Shown here piece after piece: positions 52,989-61,648 of a stretch of 64,000 nucleotides of DNA. This stretch comes from Bacteroides sp. 43_108. GTDB lineage: Bacteria; Bacteroidota; Bacteroidia; Bacteroidales; Bacteroidaceae. Below the pieces are notes generated by a model. The model did no database searches and was not told where the DNA came from. It worked only from the letters and a program-made list of their open reading frames with translations. The stretch is taken from positions 33,707-97,706 of the forward strand of contig MNQS01000105.1 of the NCBI GenBank assembly GCA_001915545.1, written 5' to 3'. The first letter of the stretch is position 1; the number at the start of each line of letters is the position of its first letter. A program made the translations under genes and the position numbers.

Positions 52989-54626
52989 ATGAAAATTCTC
53001 TGGCTCGACCTGAACAGCTCGTACGCTCACGCCTCACTGGCCCTTCCGGCCTTGCACGCACAAGTCATGCACGACCCGTCCCTGGAATGGGGAGTGGTGT
53101 CGGCCACTATCAACGAAAATCCGGGCATGACAGCCGGAGAAGTCGTACGTCAGGCACCGGATATTCTGGCGGCTACCTGCTGGCTGTTCAACCACGAAGT
53201 GCTCATGCACGTCATCAGTCGGGTGAAAGCCATGCTGCCCCGTTGCGTGGTGGCACTGGGCGGTCCGGAGTTTCTGGGACACAACGAAGCCTTCCTGCGC
53301 ACCAACCGCTTTGTAGACTGCGTGTTCCGTGGAGAAGGTGAAGAGACTTTTCCGCAATGGCTCGCCTGCTGGCAGCAACCGAAGGAATGGACCCGCATCA
53401 CGGGACTCTGCTTTCTGGATGCGGAAGGACAATACCATGACAACGGACTTTCACGTGTAATGGCTTTCGACAAGCTGGTGAATCCCGAACAAAGTCCGTT
53501 CTTCAACTGGAGCAAGCCGTTCGTGCAACTGGAAACTACCCGCGGCTGTTTCAACACCTGCGCATTCTGTGTGAGCGGAGGAGAAAAGCCGGTCCGTACG
53601 CTTTCCGTCGAGGCAATCCGCGAACGTGTCCGACTGATTCACGAGAAAGGCATCCGTAACATCCGGGTACTCGACCGCACATTCAACTACCAGAGCCACC
53701 GGGCCAAAGCCCTGTTCGACCTCTTCCGCGAGTTCCCCGACATGCATTTCCACCTGGAAATCCATCCGGCTTTACTTTCGGAAGAACTGAAAAAGGAACT
53801 GGCTTCCATGCCTAAGGGACTGCTTCACCTGGAAGCAGGCATCCAGAGCCTGCACGAAGAAGTGCTTACCGTCAGCCGGAGAGCCGGCAAACTGGCCGAT
53901 GCACTGGAAGGTCTGCGTTACCTCTGCGCACTGGACAATATGGAAACGCACGCCGATTTGATTGCAGGACTGCCGCTGTATCACCTCTCACAGATTTTCG
54001 ACGACGTACGCACGCTGGCCGAATACCGTGCGGGAGAAATCCAGCTGGAATCCCTGAAACTGCTGCCGGGCACAGAGATGCGGCGCCGGGCCGAGGAACT
54101 TGGCATCTGCTATTCTCCTCTTCCACCCTACGAAGTGCTCCAGACCCGTGAAATCACCCCCGACGAGTTACAGACAGCCCGCCAGCTATCGCGTCTGCTC
54201 GACGGATTCTACAACGCACCGGCCTGGCAGGAAATCACCCGCCGTCTGATTGTGGAAGAACCCGACTTTCTGACACGTTTCCTGAACCACCTGATTCAAA
54301 TCGGAGTCATCGATCAGCCCATGGGACTGGAGCGACGGGGTATCCTGCTCTACCATTTCTGCAAGGAGCACTACCCTCATTTCCTGACCGCCACGAGCCG
54401 GGCATGGATTGAAGCCGGCATGTCACTCAAGAAGGAACCGGCTGAACGGGTACGCACAAAGCACGTCACTCCGCCCGAAGCGTGGACGGTGTGCACAGGT
54501 ACGTACCGCGATGACCTCCGCCTGTGCAAGCTTCCTGCTCCCGAAGAAGGCCGCTGCTACTGGTACGGCTTCGAAACCGAAAGCCAGCAACTCCGCCCCG
54601 TATTTGCTGCTGTAAGTCAGGAATAA
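52989..54626 (+). CDS. B12-binding radical SAM protein (DUF4080 type)
   Basis: The 545-residue product begins with a B12-binding-like Rossmann domain (residues 1-135). A radical SAM core follows with RGCFNTCAFC (C-x3-C-x2-C, near residue 185) and a glycine-rich ETTRG start. It ends with a C-terminal DUF4080-like domain. These proteins are thought to modify an unknown substrate; family members are common in anaerobes. The start is ATG 52989 after the prs terminator. Confidence 0.87.
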   Translation: MKILWLDLNSSYAHASLALPALHAQVMHDPSLEWGVVSATINENPGMTAGEVVRQAPDILAATCWLFNHEVLMHVISRVKAMLPRCVVALGGPEFLGHNEAFLRTNRFVDCVFRGEGEETFPQWLACWQQPKEWTRITGLCFLDAEGQYHDNGLSRVMAFDKLVNPEQSPFFNWSKPFVQLETTRGCFNTCAFCVSGGEKPVRTLSVEAIRERVRLIHEKGIRNIRVLDRTFNYQSHRAKALFDLFREFPDMHFHLEIHPALLSEELKKELASMPKGLLHLEAGIQSLHEEVLTVSRRAGKLADALEGLRYLCALDNMETHADLIAGLPLYHLSQIFDDVRTLAEYRAGEIQLESLKLLPGTEMRRRAEELGICYSPLPPYEVLQTREITPDELQTARQLSRLLDGFYNAPAWQEITRRLIVEEPDFLTRFLNHLIQIGVIDQPMGLERRGILLYHFCKEHYPHFLTATSRAWIEAGMSLKKEPAERVRTKHVTPPEAWTVCTGTYRDDLRLCKLPAPEEGRCYWYGFETESQQLRPVFAAVSQE

Positions 54627-54670
54627 GCCTCCCGTTCCATCAAACAAGCACCATCATCTTTCATCCAGCC

Positions 54671-54756
54671 AGTACTGCCAAGGGAGTACTGCAGTACTTT
54701 CAGGGAAGTACTCGAGTACTGCCTAAGAAGTACTGAAGTACTGACGGGGAAGTACT
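54671..54756. repeat. Tandem array of 22-bp palindromic units (AGTACT type)
   Basis: AGTACT-N2-AGTACT palindromes begin at 54685, 54707 and 54729, with half units at 54671 and 54751, all in a 22-bp register, and 8-base variable spacers. It lies between the radical SAM gene and the mks operon. The architecture equals the AAACGC arrays at 34.9 and 60.4 kb, but the sequence differs. Confidence 0.8.
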
Positions 54757-54841
54757 GGAACCTGCTCTTTCCTTCCTGAAAAGCACTCCGCAAGAGGGGG
54801 AAAATCGCTTCGGAACATTAGGAAAATTGGCGGGCAAATTA

Positions 54842-54849
54842 TAACTTTG
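54842..54849 (+). promoter_or_regulatory. mks operon promoter, TAACTTTG
   Basis: TAnnTTTG match 20 bases before the first gene. Confidence 0.65.
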
Positions 54850-54869
54850 CCCGAATTTTCAACTAGACT

Positions 54870-56105
54870 ATGTATATATTCCGATCGATTCACGAAATTA
54901 TCAATACCATTGCGGCGGCCAGGGGACTGCTCACGGAAATGTTCGAGAAACGAAAGACGCTGAGTTTCCGCTATTCCGACGCACTGGCACTGCTCAAGGA
55001 CGATGAAAACCGGTTGAAACTGCTCATAGAGAAAGAAGTCATCCGCCAGAACGGCAACTTCGTGGAACTGGATGCCCGCTTCCTCGACTTTTTCGAACTG
55101 CTCCTCGAAGCGAACGAGGAAATCAACACGGCCATCATCGACGAGAACATTGCCTTCCTGCACGAACTGATGGACTACTACGAGAAGGAGCAGATCGCCT
55201 CGCGCAAGGAGAGCTATGTGCGCAACATCAAGATTACCTTCCAGAAGATTGCGCGTACCACCATCCGCAACATCATGAACCTGCAGAGCAGCATCGACAA
55301 TGCGTTCAAACACGAACCGACTTACCAGATAAAGATTGCCAAACTGGAAAACCTGGACAAGAAGCGGATTCACATCCAGCAGCTGATTGATACCACCGAA
55401 AACCTCATCCTGCACGAGGAGCGACGGTTTTTCCAGCAGGCTACCGACGAGGAACTGAACCGCATTCTGCTGGAACTGCGTAGCGAACTCCAGCTCTCGG
55501 CCCACAGCCTCATCCGTGCCCAGCAGGACATCATCAACTACCTGAACCAGATTAAGAGCCAGGTGATTCTGGTAGAGAAAATCCGGAAGGTGAAGTACCT
55601 GCAAGACCAGTTTGAGCTGCGTTCGCGAAGCAACTTCTCGGAAGTACTCGAAAGAGAACATTCCGTACTGGTGGAAGGCAGCGTGCCGTCTTCGTTCAAG
55701 CTGTCACTGCCCTACCTGAGTACCGACGAGGCACGTCCTGTCATCCTGAAAGTGCTGCGCAACCTGCAGTACCGCGAGATTATCCGCAGCAACGAGGCAG
55801 GCGCCTTCAGCGAGGAGGACATGGAATCGCAGGCCATGTACCAGGAGGTCATCGACCTGGAAGAAACCCTGAGCGACTACATCCAGGCGCAGGCACAGGC
55901 CCGCTGGAACGATGCGTCGGCTCCGGAAGAAGACCTCTTCCACTACCTGATGCACTACACCTTCGCCCGCGAAGTGGACGAGCAGGAACGCACCACCTTG
56001 TTCTGCCAGATGGTGTCGCTCTACGAAAACCGTCTCCGCATCAGCGAGGAATTCGGCCTGTATCACCAGTACGAATATGCCAAGGTGTATCCGGCCAACT
56101 CGTAA
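54870..56105 (+). CDS. mksF: MksF-like kleisin subunit of an SMC-like complex
   Basis: The 411-residue, highly charged, helical protein is the first of three co-directional genes (spacing 26 bases, then a 17-base overlap). It is mostly coiled coil in the middle (about 75-265) with winged-helix-like ends, as expected for the kleisin of MukBEF/MksBEF-type condensins. No sequence signature is decisive; the call rests on order, size and the partners downstream. Confidence 0.7.
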   Translation: MYIFRSIHEIINTIAAARGLLTEMFEKRKTLSFRYSDALALLKDDENRLKLLIEKEVIRQNGNFVELDARFLDFFELLLEANEEINTAIIDENIAFLHELMDYYEKEQIASRKESYVRNIKITFQKIARTTIRNIMNLQSSIDNAFKHEPTYQIKIAKLENLDKKRIHIQQLIDTTENLILHEERRFFQQATDEELNRILLELRSELQLSAHSLIRAQQDIINYLNQIKSQVILVEKIRKVKYLQDQFELRSRSNFSEVLEREHSVLVEGSVPSSFKLSLPYLSTDEARPVILKVLRNLQYREIIRSNEAGAFSEEDMESQAMYQEVIDLEETLSDYIQAQAQARWNDASAPEEDLFHYLMHYTFAREVDEQERTTLFCQMVSLYENRLRISEEFGLYHQYEYAKVYPANS

Positions 56106-56131
56106 CCCATTCATCCCTATACATTTGACTT

Positions 56132-56722
56132 ATGGAACTGAACATACATATACCTGACAATACTGCGGCCTTGTTCGACTGTCTCCAGAAGGGACAATTC
56201 ATCAGTTCGAACAGCTGTAACGAAGCCGTGCGCGACATGTACGACCAGATAGACGACCATTTTGAAGCGCTCTCGGTCTACTTCGCCCAAATCGGCTACA
56301 CCCTGGAACGGGGCAACGAATACTTTTACTTTTCGCGCGTGGAACCGCGTACCACACTGGAACAGAAAATCATGCGTGCCTACTACTGGATTGACGTGCT
56401 CGACCTGTTCAAGACCTACGACGAGACTTTCGGTGCAGGATTCCGCTTCCAGCCCGAACAGATTCTGGTGGAGGCCAACATCAACGTGATGCTGCAAAAC
56501 AAGCTCGACGGGCTGCGCAAGCATTTCTCCGACAAGGACGTGCGCAAGGACGTGCTCGACAACCTGATTCGCCAGCTCACCAAGGAGTCATTCCTGGAGC
56601 TGGAGAACGAGAAGACCAACACCTACAAGGTGATGAGTTCCTGGCACTACCTGGAACGCCTGATTGAAAGTATCCAAATTTACGACGACACTGAAACGGA
56701 AGACAATGAGAAATCTGAATAG
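56132..56722 (+). CDS. mksE: MksE-like (DUF4194) subunit
   Basis: The 196-residue product matches the DUF4194/MksE/JetB size and helical profile (ISSNSCNEAVRDMYDQIDDHFEALSVYFAQIGYTLERGNEYFYFSR). It is the small winged-helix subunit binding the kleisin. Its end overlaps the start of the ATPase gene by 17 bases, which implies coupled translation. Confidence 0.78.
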   Translation: MELNIHIPDNTAALFDCLQKGQFISSNSCNEAVRDMYDQIDDHFEALSVYFAQIGYTLERGNEYFYFSRVEPRTTLEQKIMRAYYWIDVLDLFKTYDETFGAGFRFQPEQILVEANINVMLQNKLDGLRKHFSDKDVRKDVLDNLIRQLTKESFLELENEKTNTYKVMSSWHYLERLIESIQIYDDTETEDNEKSE

Positions 56723-59700
56723 AATCATCTTTATCAACAGCGCCAACATTCCCTATGCCGACGACATTTACCTGGACGGGAATGTGCACTTCATCGGCAC
56801 GCAGGGAGTGGGAAAAAGTACCGTACTGCGCGCCATCCTGTTTTTCTACAACGCCGACACCCAGAAACTGGGCATCCCCGTAGAGAAGCAGAGCTACACG
56901 GAATATTACTTCCCCTACTCCAACTCCTACATCATCTACGAGGTAACCACCGAGCAGGGAGCGTTCTGCATCCTGAGTTTCAAGTCGATGGGCCGCGTGT
57001 GCTACCGTTTCATCGACTCGCCCTACCGCATGGAATTCTTTGTCGACGAGAACCGCACGGCCTACAGCGGAAACGACCGTATCCGTGCCGCCCTCGACCA
57101 GTATGGAGTGGACTACTCACGCATCATCTATACCTACGACGAATACCGTAACATCCTCTACGGCAACGGGGCAGGTCCCGAAATGAGCCGCTATTCGCTC
57201 ATGGAGAGCAAGCAGTACCAGAACATTCCGCGTACCATACAGAACGTACTCCTCAACTCAAAGCTCGATGCGGAGTTCATCAAGAAGACCATCATCTCGT
57301 CCATCAACGAAGACGAGACCGCCATCGACCTGAACACCTACAAGGAGCACCTGAAGAACTTCGAAACACGCCTGCGCGACATCGAAGAGTTCCAGAAACG
57401 CGAAACACAGAAACAAGCCAAGGAAATCACCTCCCTCTCGGCACAGGTGTCACGCCAGCAGACCGCCCTCGTGCAGGGTTGCCGCGAACTGGCCGCCACC
57501 TACCGCCTTACCGAAAGCCAGTTGCCCAAGGCCGAGGAACAGAAGCACCAGGCTGAGAAGGCACGTACCGCCCTCCTCGCCCGCCGTCAGGAGTTGCAGG
57601 AACAGTCGCGCCAGCGCTGCGACAAGATGCAGGAGGCACTGGCCATCCTGAACAATGAGTTGCAAAAGGCACAGCAGAAGGAAAAGGAATATGCCCGCCG
57701 CCAGATAGAAGAAATCATGGAGCGTTCGGCCCGTAAGGAAGAATGGAAGAACAAGCAACAGGGATTGCAGGAAGAGCAGCGCATCCTTACCTCGCACTAC
57801 ACGGAAATCTCCACCAAGTACAAGTCGCTCATCCAGAGCCTCGACGAGCAGTGGAACCGCATCCACGAGGCCAAAATCAAGCAGCTTGAGGGACTGAACA
57901 ACACGTTCAATGCCCGCATCGAAGAAGCCCGCCGTCAGCACGAAGCGGCTACCGAAGCGCTTTACCAGGAATACGAACAGCTCTCGCAGCAACTGCATCC
58001 GGAACGCAGCAGCAAGCAGAACGAACTGACCGCCCTCGACTACCAAATGCAGCTGTGCCGCAAGGAGACTTTCTTCGAAGCCGAGCAGGAGGAGCTGAAA
58101 CACCGCATCCAGTCGTACACGGGTCTGCACATGAGCAAGAAGAACCGCATCAACAACGCCCAGCTCATCATCAAGGAACTCACGCTGAAGTGGGAAGAAG
58201 AGTTGCAGAAGGGACTGAAGGAAAAGGACGAAGCACTGATGCAATTGCAGGCCGAACACTTGCAGCTCCGCCCGCGTATGGACGAACTGGAGACCTTCCT
58301 GAAAAACAGCAAGAGCACTCTGCAAGGCTGGCTCAAGGAACACAAGAAGGGATGGGAAGAAAACATCGGTAAACTGTGCGACGAGTCCATCCTCTGGCAG
58401 ACCAACCTCTCGCCGAAGATTGTGGACGAAGGCACGTCGTTCTACGGCATCTCCATCTCCCTGCAGGACATCGAACGCCACATCCGCTCCATCGACGACT
58501 ATCAGGCGGAACATGACAAGGGTATCAAGCGACTGGCAGAAATCCAGGCCGAAACCCTCCGTCTGCAACAGGAGAAAGAGACCCTGGAAGAGCAGCTGAA
58601 AGCCAAATACCAGCCGCGCATCAAGGAACAGAAAGACGTGATAGCTGTGCAGGAATACGAGCTGGAGAAACTGGAACAGCAGTACCAGAAGGATATGCTC
58701 GACTTGGACGACTGGAAGAAGAAGGCGGAAGCCGAACGTACTGCCAAACTCCGGAAACTAGAAGAGGAAAAGCAACGCATCGCCGCAGAACTGAAGGAAA
58801 TTGACGGCAAACTGAACAACCTGAACCGCGAAAAGAGCGAGAAGCTGAACCAGCTGAAGCAGGAATGGAACCGGGTGCAGCAGGACATCGCGCACGAGAA
58901 GGAGACACAGGCCGGCAGCATCCGCCTGGAGGATAAGGAAGAACAGCAGCGCATCGCCACGGAGAAAGCCGAATACGAGCGCCAGATGAAGCAGGAACTA
59001 CACTCGCAAGGAGCCGACACCGAACGTCTGCAACAGATTAGCAGTCAGTTGCGCGACATCGACCGGGAACTGCAGTTCATCAAGGAGCACGCCACCCTGC
59101 TCATCGAGTACCAGAAGGACAAGCGCGACCTCATCGACCACATTCCGGAATGGAAGCGTGAACAGGAGGAACAGAAACGCCAGCTCAGCCAGGAGAAGGA
59201 CAACCTGCGCCGGGAAACCTCGGGCTTGCAGGAGCAGATTGATGCCCTGAACAAGGAACTGCAGCAGGCAGAGAAGGAAGTGACACAGCTTCAGGCCAAC
59301 CTGGAGGCGTACAGCAAGATTTCGGCCTATGACTGGTACAAGCCGCATCAGGATATTTTCAATCCCGAGAACCCCGTCACGCTGGAAATCCACACGCCGC
59401 GCACCTGTCTGGAACTGATTGACGAACTGGGCCGCACGGACAGCCAGTACATGACGCTGCAAAACCGTCTGCGCAAAGAGGTGAACCTCTTCACCGGTCA
59501 CTTCGACGAAGAGAATACCTTCAAGTTCAAGACCAAGTTTACCGAGGACTGGGAGTACATCCGCTTTGCCGAGGAACTGCACGACTTTGTGGAAGAGAAC
59601 AAAATCAGCGAGTTCGTCCGCCGCATCAACAACGAGCACTCCGACATCTTCAAGCGCATCAGCATGGATACCTCAATGCTCACGGCTTCAGAAGACGACA

Positions 59701-60362
59701 TTCAGGACCTCATCGGTCAGGTGAACAAGGGATTCCAGACGTGCAACTTCGTGGGCGTTATCCAGTGTATCGAAATGAAGGTGGAAGAAAGTAGCAACCG
59801 TGTGGTAAACTGTCTGCGTGCCATCCAGAAGTACTACAACGAGCATGCCTATGACCTCACGCCGGGCACCAATCTCTTCTCGTCGGAAAACGAACAGCTG
59901 GTAAAACAGGAGGCCATCGCCCTGCTCCGCGACTTCATCAAGGAGATTCACGCCTACCGCTACGACAGCATCCGCCTATACGACTCATTCGAGCTGCGTT
60001 TCCGCATCATCGAGAACAACAACGACACGGGCTTCGTGGAGAAACTGTCGAACGTGGGTTCGGAAGGTACCGACATTCTGGTGAAGGCCATGATCAACAT
60101 CATGTTGCTGAACGTGTTCAAGGAAGGGGCTTCGCGCAAGTTCAAGGACTTCAAACTGCACTGTATGATGGACGAAATCGGTAAGCTTCACCCGAACAAC
60201 GTGAACGGTATCCTGAAATTTGCCAACGACCGGAACATCATCCTCATCAACGGTTCACCCACGGAACTGAACCGCGATGCCTACAAGCATGTGTACCTGC
60301 TCACCAAAGGGGCGCAGAGCAAGACACGCATCGCCCGACTTATTTCGGACCAGAAACTGTAG
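56706..60362 (+). CDS. mksB: MksB-like SMC-type ATPase
   Basis: The 1218-residue product has Walker A GTQGVGKST near residue 33. Long coiled coils (about 220-880) interrupted by a hinge-like globular part (about 540-600, LCDESILWQTNLSPKIVDEG) follow. The C-terminal head has the Walker B-like LHCMMDEIGKLHPNN near residue 1160. The start is ATG 56706 (MRNLNRIIFINSANIPYADDIYLDGN). It would form a condensin ring for chromosome organisation or plasmid restriction. No JetD/MksG nuclease gene follows. Confidence 0.88.
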   Translation: MRNLNRIIFINSANIPYADDIYLDGNVHFIGTQGVGKSTVLRAILFFYNADTQKLGIPVEKQSYTEYYFPYSNSYIIYEVTTEQGAFCILSFKSMGRVCYRFIDSPYRMEFFVDENRTAYSGNDRIRAALDQYGVDYSRIIYTYDEYRNILYGNGAGPEMSRYSLMESKQYQNIPRTIQNVLLNSKLDAEFIKKTIISSINEDETAIDLNTYKEHLKNFETRLRDIEEFQKRETQKQAKEITSLSAQVSRQQTALVQGCRELAATYRLTESQLPKAEEQKHQAEKARTALLARRQELQEQSRQRCDKMQEALAILNNELQKAQQKEKEYARRQIEEIMERSARKEEWKNKQQGLQEEQRILTSHYTEISTKYKSLIQSLDEQWNRIHEAKIKQLEGLNNTFNARIEEARRQHEAATEALYQEYEQLSQQLHPERSSKQNELTALDYQMQLCRKETFFEAEQEELKHRIQSYTGLHMSKKNRINNAQLIIKELTLKWEEELQKGLKEKDEALMQLQAEHLQLRPRMDELETFLKNSKSTLQGWLKEHKKGWEENIGKLCDESILWQTNLSPKIVDEGTSFYGISISLQDIERHIRSIDDYQAEHDKGIKRLAEIQAETLRLQQEKETLEEQLKAKYQPRIKEQKDVIAVQEYELEKLEQQYQKDMLDLDDWKKKAEAERTAKLRKLEEEKQRIAAELKEIDGKLNNLNREKSEKLNQLKQEWNRVQQDIAHEKETQAGSIRLEDKEEQQRIATEKAEYERQMKQELHSQGADTERLQQISSQLRDIDRELQFIKEHATLLIEYQKDKRDLIDHIPEWKREQEEQKRQLSQEKDNLRRETSGLQEQIDALNKELQQAEKEVTQLQANLEAYSKISAYDWYKPHQDIFNPENPVTLEIHTPRTCLELIDELGRTDSQYMTLQNRLRKEVNLFTGHFDEENTFKFKTKFTEDWEYIRFAEELHDFVEENKISEFVRRINNEHSDIFKRISMDTSMLTASEDDIQDLIGQVNKGFQTCNFVGVIQCIEMKVEESSNRVVNCLRAIQKYYNEHAYDLTPGTNLFSSENEQLVKQEAIALLRDFIKEIHAYRYDSIRLYDSFELRFRIIENNNDTGFVEKLSNVGSEGTDILVKAMINIMLLNVFKEGASRKFKDFKLHCMMDEIGKLHPNNVNGILKFANDRNIILINGSPTELNRDAYKHVYLLTKGAQSKTRIARLISDQKL

Positions 60363-60364
60363 GC

Positions 60365-60392
60365 TTTTCAACCTTTAAAACAGGGTTGAAAA
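60365..60392 (+). terminator. Hairpin after mksB
   Basis: TTTTCAACC (60365-60373) pairs with GGTTGAAAA (60384-60392). No T-tract follows; the palindrome array begins at its last base. Confidence 0.5.
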
Positions 60393-60501
60393 AACGCCTT
60401 TGTGTTTTAACTTAAACGCCTTTACGTTTTAGGTAAAACGCAAGGGCGTTTTACTTTAAATGCACTTGCGTTTGAAAGCAAACGCTTAGGCGTTTTAGAA
60501 G
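60392..60501. repeat. Tandem array of 22-bp palindromic units (AAACGC type), locus 2
   Basis: Five units begin at 60392, 60414, 60436, 60458 and 60480, an exact 22-bp period. Each is AAACGC-N4/5-GCGTTTT (with small variations) plus about 5 variable bases. Same family as 34931-35061. Confidence 0.85.
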
Positions 60502-60525
60502 CGCTTACCATGATTCCAAATAATA

Positions 60526-60565
60526 GAATTTTATTTTACAAATCAGAATTTTATTCTTATCTTTG
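60526..60565 (+). promoter_or_regulatory. higBA promoter with direct repeats
   Basis: AGAATTTTATT occurs at 60526-60536 and 60545-60555, just before TATCTTTG (60558-60565). The repeats cover the -33 region and are a candidate operator for HigA. Confidence 0.6.
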
Positions 60566-60589
60566 CCACATGACAATCGAGTGAAGCTA

Positions 60590-60886
60590 ATGAGAATATT
60601 TACAGAACAAGCTATAAAAGAATATGCAGAAGCGCATCCTGATGCAAAAGTAGCTTTGCAAGAATGGACTACCATAGTCAAAAGAAGCGAATGGACTTGC
60701 TTTGCAGACGTAAAAAAGACCTTTAATAGCGTAAATAATGTGGGTAACCAACATTATGTATTCAATATCAAAGGTAATAGCTACAGACTGATTGTAGTGA
60801 TAAAATTCACTATAAAGTTCGTTTATATTCGTTTTATAGGCACTCATGCCGAGTATGATAAGATAGCTGATTGTTCAGTTTTATAA
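60590..60886 (+). CDS. higB: HigB-type mRNA interferase toxin
   Basis: The 98-residue RelE-superfamily product matches the HigB_toxin family (MRIFTEQAIKEYAEAHPDAKVALQEWTTIVKRSEW ... NVGNQHYVFNIKGNSYRLIVVIKFTIKFVYIRFIGTHAEYDKI). Basic residues and the final H-x-x-Y-D are present. It would cleave mRNA on the ribosome. The toxin precedes the antitoxin, the order typical of higBA. The start is ATG 60590; the upstream frame covers the promoter. Confidence 0.92.
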   Translation: MRIFTEQAIKEYAEAHPDAKVALQEWTTIVKRSEWTCFADVKKTFNSVNNVGNQHYVFNIKGNSYRLIVVIKFTIKFVYIRFIGTHAEYDKIADCSVL

Positions 60887-60923
60887 TTAAACCGAATCGG
60901 CAATTACCGATCAACCAAGAGCC

Positions 60924-61289
60924 ATGACAAAGATAGAAACAAAAGCTCAATACGATTGGGCAGTAAAAAGAGTTGAGGAATTACTTCCACTGGTTACCGA
61001 TGAAACCCCTCTGGATAATCCTCATAGTATAGAGTTGGAATTACTTTCTAATCTCGTTGCAGATTATTCTGAAGAACATTTCGCACTGGGAGAACCAACG
61101 CTGGTTGATGTCCTCAAACTTCGTATGTATGAGATGGGACTTAATCAGAAATCTTTAGCAAAATTAATCGGAGTCAGTCCTTCACGCTTGAGTGATTATA
61201 TTTCCGGTAAATGTGAACCGACCTTGAAAGTAGCCCGCGAAATTAGCCAGAAATTGAATATTGACGCCAATATAGTACTAGGTGTTTAA
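60924..61289 (+). CDS. higA: HigA-type antitoxin with XRE helix-turn-helix
   Basis: The 121-residue product has an N-terminal helical part (about 1-60) and a C-terminal XRE HTH (LRMYEMGLNQKSLAKLIGVSPSRLSDYISGKCEPTLKVAREI). It neutralises HigB and represses the operon, probably at the repeats near 60526-60555. It lies 37 bases after higB. Confidence 0.92.
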   Translation: MTKIETKAQYDWAVKRVEELLPLVTDETPLDNPHSIELELLSNLVADYSEEHFALGEPTLVDVLKLRMYEMGLNQKSLAKLIGVSPSRLSDYISGKCEPTLKVAREISQKLNIDANIVLGV

Positions 61290-61308
61290 TATGAGTATAG
61301 AAAATAGA

Positions 61309-61343
61309 AAAACCGCCTAATTCACAATGTAATAAGCGGTTTT
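61309..61343. terminator. Bidirectional terminator between higA and tRNA-Thr
   Basis: AAAACCGC (61309-61316) pairs with GCGGTTTT (61336-61343); it serves the convergent higA and tRNA transcripts. Confidence 0.72.
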
Positions 61344-61350
61344 AAGTCGG

Positions 61351-61423
61351 AGCCGAAAGCGGGACTCGAACCCGCGACTTACTCATTACGAATGAGTTAC
61401 TCTACCAACTGAGTTATTTCGGC
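61351..61423 (-). tRNA. tRNA-Thr (anticodon CGT)
   Basis: The minus strand folds as a cloverleaf. The acceptor GCCGAAA pairs with TTTCGGC, D-arm CTCAGTTGGTAGAG, anticodon stem ACTCA/TGAGT with loop TTCGTAA (anticodon CGT), and T-arm GCGGGTTCGAGTCCCGC. The CCA end is not encoded. The anticodon reads ACG threonine codons. Confidence 0.95.
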
Positions 61424-61648
61424 AACGTGTTTCGTTGAAAACGGTTGCAAAATTACTGTTTTCTTGAAACCTGCCAAATAAAAAAGAGATTTTTTTCCGA
61501 AAAACTACATTTTTCCGGCCCGTACAACCTGTTTCCGCTACATCACAGGGGCATTTGACACATTATTACGTGTAATTTGTACAATAGTCCCTTGTCTGCC
61601 TCCTGCCGATTTCCTACTTTTACCCGCAAAATAAAACATTACACTACC

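Noticed and set aside
54870..60362. A complete Wadjet (JetABCD) defence system
   Set aside because: No JetD-type nuclease gene follows; only the three condensin-like genes are seen.
61351..61423. tRNA-Thr as the insertion site of the 1-27 kb element
   Set aside because: It lies 34 kb away from the element end, and no 3'-end duplication of the tRNA is visible near 27 kb.
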